In this document: in pieces, positions 1 to 5,544 of the stretch
How positions within the stretch are numbered: position 1 is the first letter of the stretch
How the letters are laid out: every line of letters begins with the position of its first letter
Source of the DNA: Anaerolineales bacterium UBA3071
GTDB lineage: Bacteria; Chloroflexota; Anaerolineae; UBA3071
Direction of reading: 5' to 3'
Assembly: GCA_002366755.1 (NCBI GenBank)
Contig: DFBV01000130.1
Coordinates: forward strand, 4,577 to 10,369
DNA length: 5,793 bases
Position numbers and translations under genes: made by a program
Notes under the pieces: model-generated
What the model saw: only the letters and a program-made list of their open reading frames with translations
Databases searched by the model: none
Told to the model about the DNA's origin: nothing

Positions 1-860
1 TGGCGCTGGTGGCGCTTCTCTGCGAAGGGCACGTGCTTATTGAGGACGTGCCAGGTATCGGCAAGACAACGCTGGCCAAGACCATTGCCCGCAGCCTGGG
101 CTGCACCTTTTCCCGCATCCAGTTCACTCCCGATCTCTTGCCTTCGGACGTTACGGGCATCTCCTATTTCAACCAGAAGCGGCAGGAGTTCGAGTTTCGG
201 GCTGGGCCGGTGGAGGCCCAGATTGTGTTGGCCGACGAGATCAACCGCGCTACGCCCCGCACGCAGAGCGCGCTGCTGGAGGCCATGCAAGAACGGCAGG
301 TCACCGTGGACGGCGTGACCCACCCGCTGCCGCGTCCCTTCCTTATCCTCGCCACTCAGAACCCTATCGAGCTGGAAGGCACCTTCCCTTTGCCTGAGGC
401 GCAGATCGACCGCTTCCTGATGCAGGTGCGCATTGGCTATCCCGACGAGGAAGAGGAGAACGCCATCCTGTTGCGTTTTGAACATGAGGATCCTCTGGAG
501 ACGCTGGAGCCTGTGGTGTCCGGCGAGGCGCTGCTGGAGATGCAGAAGGCGGTGAAGCACATCCGTGTGGAGAAGTCGGTGCGGGAGTATCTGGTGAAGG
601 TGGTGCGGGCGACGCGGGAGCATCGCGCGGTGGACCTGGGGGTCAGCCCGCGGGGCACGCTGGCGCTGTACAAGACCTGCCAGGCGCTGGCCGCCGTGCG
701 GGGGCGCGATTTTGTCATGCCCGACGACGTCAAGTATCTGGCCCCCTGGGTGCTGACCCATCGCATCCACATCAATCCACAGACGCGGCTGCGCGGCCGC
801 ACGCCGGAGGAAGTCGTGGCGGAAATTGTGAGTGAAGTGCCGGTGCCGGTGGTGGATTGA
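1..860 (+). CDS. MoxR-family AAA+ ATPase, 5' end cut off by the window
   Basis: This is an AAA+ ATPase of the MoxR family, which are cytoplasmic chaperone-like ATPases thought to help assemble or activate complexes together with VWA/DUF58 partners. The frame is open from base 3, with 285 residues visible. Numbering from there, the P-loop is VPGIGKTTLA (16-25); the usual first Walker A glycine is Asp15, as is common in this family. Walker B is VLADE (75-79), sensor 1 lies in ATQNP (117-121), the probable arginine finger is Arg137 in AQIDRF, and sensor 2 is SPRG (215-218). The lid domain fills the C-terminal third. Family members are about 310-330 residues, so roughly 30-45 N-terminal residues lie upstream. 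The in-frame GTG at base 9 is not a credible start because it would begin inside the ATPase core just before the P-loop. The DUF58 gene follows directly, which supports co-transcription. The family call is firm; the cellular substrate is unknown. Confidence 0.95.
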   Translation, partial: ALVALLCEGHVLIEDVPGIGKTTLAKTIARSLGCTFSRIQFTPDLLPSDVTGISYFNQKRQEFEFRAGPVEAQIVLADEINRATPRTQSALLEAMQERQVTVDGVTHPLPRPFLILATQNPIELEGTFPLPEAQIDRFLMQVRIGYPDEEEENAILLRFEHEDPLETLEPVVSGEALLEMQKAVKHIRVEKSVREYLVKVVRATREHRAVDLGVSPRGTLALYKTCQALAAVRGRDFVMPDDVKYLAPWVLTHRIHINPQTRLRGRTPEEVVAEIVSEVPVPVVD

Positions 861-874
861 AGGCTGAAGGGGAA

Positions 875-2347
875 ATGACGGAAAGATGGAGCAGATCGGC
901 AGACACGGTGGAGGGAGCGGACGCCGCTCGAGCTGAAGAGCGTTCCCGTGAACGTCTTGCCTCTTTCTTCGCCGGCCGCCGGATGGTCATTGATGCTCAG
1001 AAACAAGAACAGTTCAGCGAGGCCTGGCTGGTGCTGGCGGCCATCCTCACTCTCTTCGGCGTCGGGTTCCACCGTCAGGGACTGCTGCTCATCGCCCTGT
1101 CGCTGCTGACCATCGTCTTCGTCTCCTGGCTCTGGAACCGTTTGTCGCTGTGGGGCGTGAGTTATCATCGCCTTTTCAGCGAGCGCCGCGCCTTCTGCGG
1201 CGAGACGGTGGAAGTGACGCTGCAGGTGGACAACCACAAGTTCCTGCCGCTTAGCTGGCTGCGGGTGGAGGATACCTTCCCCACTGGCTTGCCGCTGGAG
1301 GGGGGCGAAGTGGTGGTCTCATCGGGCACCAACCTGGGCACGCTGAGCACGTTCTTCTCGTTGAACTGGTACGAACGTCTGCGGCGTCGCTACCGGCTGC
1401 ACTGTACACAGCGCGGGTTCTATGCGTTTGGCCCTGTGATGCTGGAGTCGGGGGATCTGTTCGGCCTCTTCCGCTCCCAGAAACGGGAGCAGGAACAGGA
1501 ATGGCTCATTGTCTACCCCAAAGTGATGCCGCTCGCCGAGCTGGGGCTGCCTGCCAAAGATCCTTTTGGCGAGGTCAGGGCGCAGAAGCGCATCTTCGAA
1601 GATCCCAGCCGCACGATAGGGGTGCGTGACTACCAGCCCGAGGATGGCTTGCGCCGCATCCATTGGAAGGCCACCGCCCGCCACCAGCGTTTGCAGGCCA
1701 GGGAGTACGAGCCGGCGACTTCCATCAAGCTGATCGTTTTCCTCAACGTGGCCACTCTGCGCAGGCATTGGATGGGCGTGATCCCCGAGTTGCTGGAGAA
1801 GGCAGTGAGCGTGACGGCTTCCATAGCCAGCTACGGCATCGCCCAACGCTGGCCCGTGGGGGTGATCGCCAACGGGGCGCTGCCTCGCTCCGATCAGCCG
1901 ATCAAGGTGCTGCCGGGTCGCAGTCCTGCGCAACTCGTGCGCATCCTGGAGGCGCTGGCGGCGGTGACCCCCTTCGCCACCTCCTCCGTCGAGGGCTTGC
2001 TCACGGCTGAAAGTCCGCGTCTGCCCTGGGGAGCGACTCTGGTGGTCGTCACAGCGATCGTTACGGAGGAATTGGAGGCCACACTGTTGCGGCTGAAAGA
2101 GGTGGGACGGCGGCTGGTGCTCATCTCTCTGAGCCTGAAAGTGCCGGATGAGCAGCGGTTGCCGGGCATCACCGTGTATCACCTGCCGCCCGACGCAACG
2201 GAGCTGGAGGTGCTGCCTGCCCTGACCTTCCGCCCGCCCACACCCGTCGAGGCCTGGGCCACTCGCACACGCACCACGCACCACGCAACACGTGGCACGG
2301 ATCACGGATCACGCATCACGCATCACGATGATCACCTCAGCTCGTAA
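875..2347 (+). CDS. DUF58 domain protein (VWA-like), membrane-anchored
   Basis: This is a 490-residue DUF58 protein, the usual partner of MoxR ATPases. A charged N-terminus (1-45) precedes two hydrophobic segments (about 48-66 and 69-88), then a beta-rich region and the DUF58 signature around 248-270, including GVRDYQPEDG and IHWKATAR. A VWA-like fold follows (ATSIKLIVFLNV from about 281). The layout suggests membrane anchoring with the DUF58 part in the cytoplasm. I chose ATG 875, which follows purine-rich AAGGGG (867-872) at a short spacing. A TTG at 857, overlapping the MoxR stop by 4 bases, would add six residues and is also possible. The last 30 or so residues are odd: a Thr/His/Arg-rich tail (about 462-490) encoded largely by a 7-bp tandem repeat, which looks like an added extension and not part of the fold. 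The end overlaps the next gene by 20 bases. The exact biochemical role is unknown. Confidence 0.93.
   Translation: MTERWSRSADTVEGADAARAEERSRERLASFFAGRRMVIDAQKQEQFSEAWLVLAAILTLFGVGFHRQGLLLIALSLLTIVFVSWLWNRLSLWGVSYHRLFSERRAFCGETVEVTLQVDNHKFLPLSWLRVEDTFPTGLPLEGGEVVVSSGTNLGTLSTFFSLNWYERLRRRYRLHCTQRGFYAFGPVMLESGDLFGLFRSQKREQEQEWLIVYPKVMPLAELGLPAKDPFGEVRAQKRIFEDPSRTIGVRDYQPEDGLRRIHWKATARHQRLQAREYEPATSIKLIVFLNVATLRRHWMGVIPELLEKAVSVTASIASYGIAQRWPVGVIANGALPRSDQPIKVLPGRSPAQLVRILEALAAVTPFATSSVEGLLTAESPRLPWGATLVVVTAIVTEELEATLLRLKEVGRRLVLISLSLKVPDEQRLPGITVYHLPPDATELEVLPALTFRPPTPVEAWATRTRTTHHATRGTDHGSRITHHDDHLSS
2271..2326 (+). repeat. Heptanucleotide tandem repeat, eight units, at a gene joint
   Basis: Eight 7-bp units lie head to tail: GCACCAC twice, GCAACAC, GTGGCAC, GGATCAC twice and GCATCAC twice. 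All end in CAC and start with G, with variation in the middle. A partial unit (GCACAC) lies just before at 2265-2270, and GATGATCAC follows at 2327-2335. The tract encodes the His-rich tail of the DUF58 protein and ends one base before the ATG of the DUF4129 gene. Seven is not a multiple of three, so gain or loss of one unit would change the DUF58 reading frame. Identical units occur only in adjacent pairs, which suggests growth by local duplication. It resembles in kind the short tandemly repeated heptamers known from cyanobacteria. I saw no other copy of the tract in the window. Confidence 0.9.
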
Positions 2348-3872
2348 GGCCGTCGCCAAGTCAATAGCTCTGAACTGGCAACTGGAGACGCTGCTGCTCG
2401 CCCTGGCGGGCATGGAGATCTGCTGGTTCACGCCGCTCTTCCTGGCCTTCACCCGCAGTGCGTGGGCGTTTCCCCCGTACCTGGTGGCGCTGATGCTGTG
2501 GCTCCTGGTGTGGGGCATGATGCGTTTGGCCCTCTTCCTGGCCGAATGGCAGATTGGTTCTCCACTGTACGAGCTGATCGTGATAGGCATGGTCATCGTC
2601 AGCTCGCTGCTGGTGATCCGCCTCTATGTCTATTGGGGAACATCGTGGTTCGATTGGTCGTGGCTTCCAGCCACCGGACGGACGCTCACTCATCTCATCC
2701 AGGGTATCTCCGATGAGGTGATCGTGCTGGGCACGATGTTCTTCCTCTGGTGGCGGGCTATCAGCCTCAGCCAACAGGACCACAGTTTCCAGAGCGTCGG
2801 CTACGAGTTTCGCCGCAACGTGCTGTTGCTCGTCGTGTCCACGTTGATCCTCTCCTACCTTGTGGGCAGCGAGGTTAGCGTTTTCATTGCTCCCTTCTTC
2901 TTCTGTTGCCTGCTCGCAGTGGCGCTGGCGCGAGTGAAGGACAAGAGCCAGGTCTCTGGCGGGATAGAGCGCCCCTTTGGCCCCCGCTGGCTGGTGATCC
3001 TGATCGCTGCCAGCCTGCTGGTACTGGGCCTGGGCTGGCTGCTGAGCCATGTCTATTCGGTGGAAGGGTTTGGCACGCTGCTGGCCTGGATGGATCCGTT
3101 CTTCGTCTGGATGGGCCGAGCGGCTGGCTGGTTGGTGGTGCAGTTCTTGCGGCTTCTGGGGCCGCTCCTTGAGTGGCTCGTCAACACGGTGAGGCGTCTG
3201 CTAGATTCCGCAGGTCTGCCGAGTCTCGGTTCTCCGGCGTTCGGGGCGTTGGAGCAAGTACAACAAGAGGCGGGGGAGTACGGCAGGCCGCCGGCCTGGG
3301 TGCTGTTCCTGGGGCGTTATCTTTGCCCCACGTTGATTATCGTGGTTGCTCTGCTGCTCATCGTCATCTGGCTGGAGCGCCGGCGCCGCTGGCATCGTCG
3401 CCTGATCGAAGATGAGAGCGAGGCTCTGTGGGAGGAGGCGAGGACGGGGGCAGAAGCAGGCCGCCTGCTGCGGCAAGCGTGGGAGCGACTGCGAGAACTG
3501 GTGGGGCAGGTGGGGCGGTTCGGCATCGGACGGCGGCTGTACGCGGCCATCTCCGTGCGCTACATTTACGCCAACGTCATCCGCCTGGCCGAGCGGCGCG
3601 GCTTTCCCCGTCCGCCGGCGAGAACCCCCAACGAGTTCCTGCCCACGCTGGCGCAGGCCTTTCCGGAGCACGAAGCCGACTTGGCCCGGCTGACCGAGGC
3701 ATATGTCAAAGTGCACTATGGCGAGCTGCCTGCTGATGGCGAGGAGTTGGACGAACTGCGCGCTTGCTGGGAGAGGCTGCGCGGAGCGGCGGCCGCTCAT
3801 CGTCTCGATCAAGAGGGGCACCTTCGAGGGATGAAACCGCATGGAGGTGTAGACGCTGGTGGTAGTGTTTGA
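2328..3872 (+). CDS. Polytopic membrane protein with C-terminal DUF4129 domain
   Basis: This 514-residue membrane protein has hydrophobic segments at about 21-42, 48-72, 80-103, 127-147, 164-182, 184-202 and 220-242, an amphipathic stretch at 252-292, and another membrane helix at 331-349 followed by RRRRWHRR. The soluble end (about 400-488) matches DUF4129: RYIYANVIRLAERRG, then RTPNEFLPTLA and a helix ending in VKVHYGE. DUF4129 is typically found at the C-terminus of TgpA-like transglutaminases. Here the space between the membrane bundle and last helix is only about 90 residues and shows no Cys-His-Asp core, so no transglutaminase activity is expected. Start choice: ATG 2328 follows the 7-bp repeats and has no Shine-Dalgarno. 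An in-frame GTG at 2292 would add 12 repeat-encoded residues and also lacks one. Translation is probably coupled to the overlapping DUF58 gene. A role in envelope assembly with MoxR/DUF58 is an inference. Confidence 0.88.
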   Translation: MITSARKAVAKSIALNWQLETLLLALAGMEICWFTPLFLAFTRSAWAFPPYLVALMLWLLVWGMMRLALFLAEWQIGSPLYELIVIGMVIVSSLLVIRLYVYWGTSWFDWSWLPATGRTLTHLIQGISDEVIVLGTMFFLWWRAISLSQQDHSFQSVGYEFRRNVLLLVVSTLILSYLVGSEVSVFIAPFFFCCLLAVALARVKDKSQVSGGIERPFGPRWLVILIAASLLVLGLGWLLSHVYSVEGFGTLLAWMDPFFVWMGRAAGWLVVQFLRLLGPLLEWLVNTVRRLLDSAGLPSLGSPAFGALEQVQQEAGEYGRPPAWVLFLGRYLCPTLIIVVALLLIVIWLERRRRWHRRLIEDESEALWEEARTGAEAGRLLRQAWERLRELVGQVGRFGIGRRLYAAISVRYIYANVIRLAERRGFPRPPARTPNEFLPTLAQAFPEHEADLARLTEAYVKVHYGELPADGEELDELRACWERLRGAAAAHRLDQEGHLRGMKPHGGVDAGGSV

Positions 3873-3874
3873 GG

Positions 3875-3918
3875 GAGTGCTGCCCGCGGCCTCAGAGCGG
3901 GTGAGCGGTCCAGCACTC
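3875..3918 (+). repeat. Nested inverted repeat after the DUF4129 gene
   Basis: GAGTGCTG (3875-3882) is the perfect reverse complement of CAGCACTC (3911-3918). Directly inside it, CCCGC (3883-3887) pairs with GCGGG (3897-3901), so the RNA could form a stem continuing into a second stem with a short asymmetric bulge. It begins two bases after the DUF4129 stop and ends ten bases before the -35 box of the next promoter. There is no T-run after it, so it is not a standard intrinsic terminator. It may be an RNA 3'-end stabiliser, a non-canonical terminator, or a binding site for the AbiEi-like repressor. The pairing is visible in the sequence; the function is not known. Confidence 0.5.
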
Positions 3919-3928
3919 GGCGGACGAC

Positions 3929-3957
3929 TTGACCTATCGGGTGTTCCGTGCTACAAT
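3929..3957 (+). promoter_or_regulatory. Sigma-70-type promoter for the toxin-antitoxin/pyrG genes
   Basis: TTGACC (3929-3934) and TACAAT (3952-3957) are each one base from the -35 and -10 consensus and are separated by the ideal 17 bases. Transcription would start near 3963-3965, giving a leader of about 25 bases before ATG 3989. The site lies in the only clear intergenic gap of the window and points at the AbiEi-like gene. The TTG of the -35 box also opens an in-frame extension of the AbiEi reading frame, which could mislead automatic start calling. Confidence 0.75.
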
Positions 3958-3958
3958 A

Positions 3959-3975
3959 CTCCCAAAACATGGGAG
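3959..3975 (+). promoter_or_regulatory. Inverted repeat over the transcription start and ribosome-binding site
   Basis: CTCCCA (3959-3964) and TGGGAG (3970-3975) form a perfect 6-bp inverted repeat around AAACA, starting two bases after the -10 box. As DNA it is well placed to be an operator for the winged-helix AbiEi-like protein, since characterised AbiEi proteins repress their own promoter by binding inverted repeats. As RNA it could hide the GGGAGG Shine-Dalgarno, but only in transcripts that start upstream, because the local promoter is predicted to start at about its midpoint. Both roles are inferences from position. Confidence 0.45.
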
Positions 3976-3976
3976 G
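3971..3976 (+). promoter_or_regulatory. Ribosome-binding site of the AbiEi-like gene
   Basis: GGGAGG lies 12 bases before ATG 3989, a little far but the only good match in the leader. It supports ATG 3989 over the upstream in-frame TTG at 3929, which lies in the -35 box and would be outside the transcript made from this promoter. Confidence 0.65.
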
Positions 3977-3988
3977 TTCGTTACACAA

Positions 3989-4786
3989 ATGAGGGCTCTA
4001 TCATCACAGGAATATGCGCTGCTGTCGGAGTTGGCTTTTCACCAGGTCAAAGTAGTCGGACCGGCAGAGGTCAGTGCCATTCTGGATACGTCCAGGGAAA
4101 ACGCTTATCGCATCCTCTCCCGCTTACACAAGAAGGGCTGGCTGGGGCGGATCGAACGGGGGCGGTATTTGGTGGTGCCGATGGAGGGGAAGGAGGGATG
4201 GGCGGAGCATGAGTTTGTCTACGCTAGCCAGCTTGTCTCTCCCTACTACATCTCCTACCGTACCGCCATGTCCTATTGGGGCCTGACCGAACAGTTGCCC
4301 CGTGTCGTCTTCATTGCCACCACCAAGCGCCGGCGTCACCTGGAGTTTCAAGGCAGCCGCTTTCAGTTTGTGACCCTCAAACCTCCCAAGTTCTTCGGCT
4401 TCACTGGGATACCCATTGATGATCTTGAGGTCAAGATCGCTGACCCGGAAAAGACCATTGTTGATTGCCTGGACCAAGAAGCGTACGGCGGGGGGATGAT
4501 CGAGATCGCCAAGGCCCTGTCGGAGGGACGAGGGCAGTTTGACGTGCCCAAGCTCTGTGCATATGCGCTGAGGATGGGCAGTGGTGTCTTGGCGCGTCGC
4601 CTGGGCTATCTGCTAGACCTGCTGGAATTGGACGACACATCGGCCCTCGCCAGCCAGGCTGGAGGTAGCAGCACTGCTTACCTTTCTGTCCTCTTCCCCA
4701 AGGAAGCCCTGGCGAAAAGCAAGCGCTGGCGGTTGATCGTCAACCTGCCTGAAGAGCAACTTCTCCGTGGTAGAGAGGTGATATGA
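3989..4786 (+). CDS. AbiEi-like antitoxin / autorepressor (type IV toxin-antitoxin family)
   Basis: This 265-residue protein resembles the AbiEi antitoxin family. The N-terminus (about 4-64) is a winged helix: LSSQEYALLSEL, a helix pair at 26-50 (VSAILDTSRENAYRILSRL), and a wing at GRIERGRYLVVP. The larger C-terminal part carries family-typical stretches: YYISYRTAMSYWGLTEQ (86-102), VFIATTKRRR (107-116) and ADPEKTIVDCL (151-161). In studied AbiE systems the N-terminal domain represses the operon and the C-terminal domain neutralises AbiEii without forming a stable complex with it. Context fits: its own promoter in front, an inverted repeat over the transcription start, and a nucleotidyltransferase gene joined by a 4-base ATGA overlap. 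I chose ATG 3989 because GGGAGG lies upstream and because the TTG-initiated extension runs through the promoter. Base composition looks like that of its neighbours, so a recent transfer is not evident. Whether it blocks phage is unknown. Confidence 0.88.
   Translation: MRALSSQEYALLSELAFHQVKVVGPAEVSAILDTSRENAYRILSRLHKKGWLGRIERGRYLVVPMEGKEGWAEHEFVYASQLVSPYYISYRTAMSYWGLTEQLPRVVFIATTKRRRHLEFQGSRFQFVTLKPPKFFGFTGIPIDDLEVKIADPEKTIVDCLDQEAYGGGMIEIAKALSEGRGQFDVPKLCAYALRMGSGVLARRLGYLLDLLELDDTSALASQAGGSSTAYLSVLFPKEALAKSKRWRLIVNLPEEQLLRGREVI
4775..4782 (+). promoter_or_regulatory. Ribosome-binding site of the AbiEii-like gene
   Basis: GAGGTGAT ends directly before ATG 4783 and matches the extended complement of the 16S rRNA 3' end. 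It lies inside the final codons of the AbiEi-like gene. With the ATGA stop/start overlap it suggests strong, coupled translation of toxin and antitoxin. Confidence 0.6.
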
Positions 4787-5544
4787 TCAACCGGGCGCAA
4801 CTGGTACTAATCCAGAAACAGCGCTATCGCGGCGTCTCCCTCGGCGCCTTGGAAAAGGACTACATCATTGCTGTCGTGCTGCGGGCTATGTATGCGGACG
4901 ATAACCTGCGCCAGGTTCTCGTGCTGAAGGGTGGCACAGCTCTCCACAAGCTATACCTGGGCCTGCGGCTCTCGTTGGATATCGACTTCACCGCCCACCG
5001 CCCGATGGCTTTGGACGAACTGAAGCCGGCCGTCGAGGTTGCCGGAATCAGCGGCCGGGTCAAGGATCATCGCCTCTTCTCGGACGCGTTGACCATCCAG
5101 CGGTTGGGCTATGTGGGGCCGCTGGATTTCCCCAACTCCATCAAGATTGACGTTAGCTTTCGCGAGCCGGTGCTGCTGCCGCCGCTCACGCAGCCGTTCG
5201 CCACTCCCTACTTCGACCCCTTCCCTGTGATCGCTATGCGATTAGAGGAGATTCTGGCCGAGAAACTGCGGGCGACGCTGATGCGGAGCGCACCTCGCGA
5301 CGTTTACGACCTGTGGGCGGTGCTGACACAACGGGAGGTGGACACCAGCGGCGTGTTCGAGTTGCTGCCTCGCAAGCTGGCGACGGTGGGCATGGTCTTC
5401 GATGAAGCGGTGCTATGGAGCAATTTGAGTGCTGCGGGGCGAACCTGGGAACAGGAACTGAGGCCGCTGGTGCATGAGACGCCGGATTTCCAGCGGGTGG
5501 CGGCGGAGTTGCGGGAGTGTTTGGCGGGGAGAAGTTGGACGTGA
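4783..5544 (+). CDS. AbiEii/AbiGii-family nucleotidyltransferase toxin
   Basis: This 253-residue protein carries the DNA polymerase beta-like nucleotidyltransferase signature of the AbiEii/AbiGii toxin family. The first motif is LKGGTALHK (48-56), followed by the metal-binding acidic pair in SLDIDF (64-69; Asp66 and Asp68). A further motif is KIDVSF (121-126, Asp123), and the later EEILAEKLRA (155-164) and RDVYDL (172-177) are typical of the family. All key residues appear intact, so it should be active. Studied relatives are toxins that bind NTPs; the mycobacterial MenT toxins add nucleotides to tRNA acceptor ends and block translation, while streptococcal AbiEii was reported to bind GTP. 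The target here is not known. The gene overlaps the AbiEi-like gene by 4 bases upstream and pyrG by 4 bases downstream. Length is normal for compact members of the family. An alternative is a housekeeping nucleotidyltransferase, but the antitoxin partner makes that unlikely. Confidence 0.9.
   Translation: MINRAQLVLIQKQRYRGVSLGALEKDYIIAVVLRAMYADDNLRQVLVLKGGTALHKLYLGLRLSLDIDFTAHRPMALDELKPAVEVAGISGRVKDHRLFSDALTIQRLGYVGPLDFPNSIKIDVSFREPVLLPPLTQPFATPYFDPFPVIAMRLEEILAEKLRATLMRSAPRDVYDLWAVLTQREVDTSGVFELLPRKLATVGMVFDEAVLWSNLSAAGRTWEQELRPLVHETPDFQRVAAELRECLAGRSWT
5526..5531 (+). promoter_or_regulatory. Ribosome-binding site of pyrG
   Basis: GGGGAG lies nine bases before GTG 5541, inside the last codons of the toxin gene. 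It supports GTG 5541 as the start and gives pyrG its own ribosome loading besides coupling. Confidence 0.6.

Noticed and set aside
437..1237. Long open frame on the minus strand (266 codons)
   Set aside because: It lies antisense across the MoxR and DUF58 genes, its product is a Ser/Arg-rich mix with no recognisable motif, and GC-rich codons commonly leave such open antisense frames.
1319..2305. Long open frame on the minus strand (328 codons)
   Set aside because: Fully antisense to the DUF58 gene, whose family motifs are clear; the product is Gln/His/Arg/Ala-rich with no recognisable domain.
2264..2335. Possible CRISPR array
   Set aside because: The repeats are 7 bp, directly adjacent and without spacers, and no cas genes are present.
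3875..3928. Standard intrinsic terminator
   Set aside because: The inverted repeat is good, but no T-run follows either arm; only a repeat of unknown role can be supported.
3929..3988. N-terminal extension of the AbiEi-like protein from TTG 3929
   Set aside because: The TTG is part of the -35 box and the extension runs through the -10 box and leader; ATG 3989 has an upstream GGGAGG and begins the winged-helix domain.
5089..5115. Possible promoter for pyrG inside the toxin gene (TTGACC at 5089)
   Set aside because: The only -10-like match is TATGTG at a spacing of 15 bases, too weak to support, and it lies more than 400 bases from the pyrG start.
3873..5540. AbiE pair as a recently inserted mobile cargo
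   Set aside because: I saw no flanking direct repeats, integrase or transposase; base composition resembles the neighbours, and the joint with pyrG is seamless.
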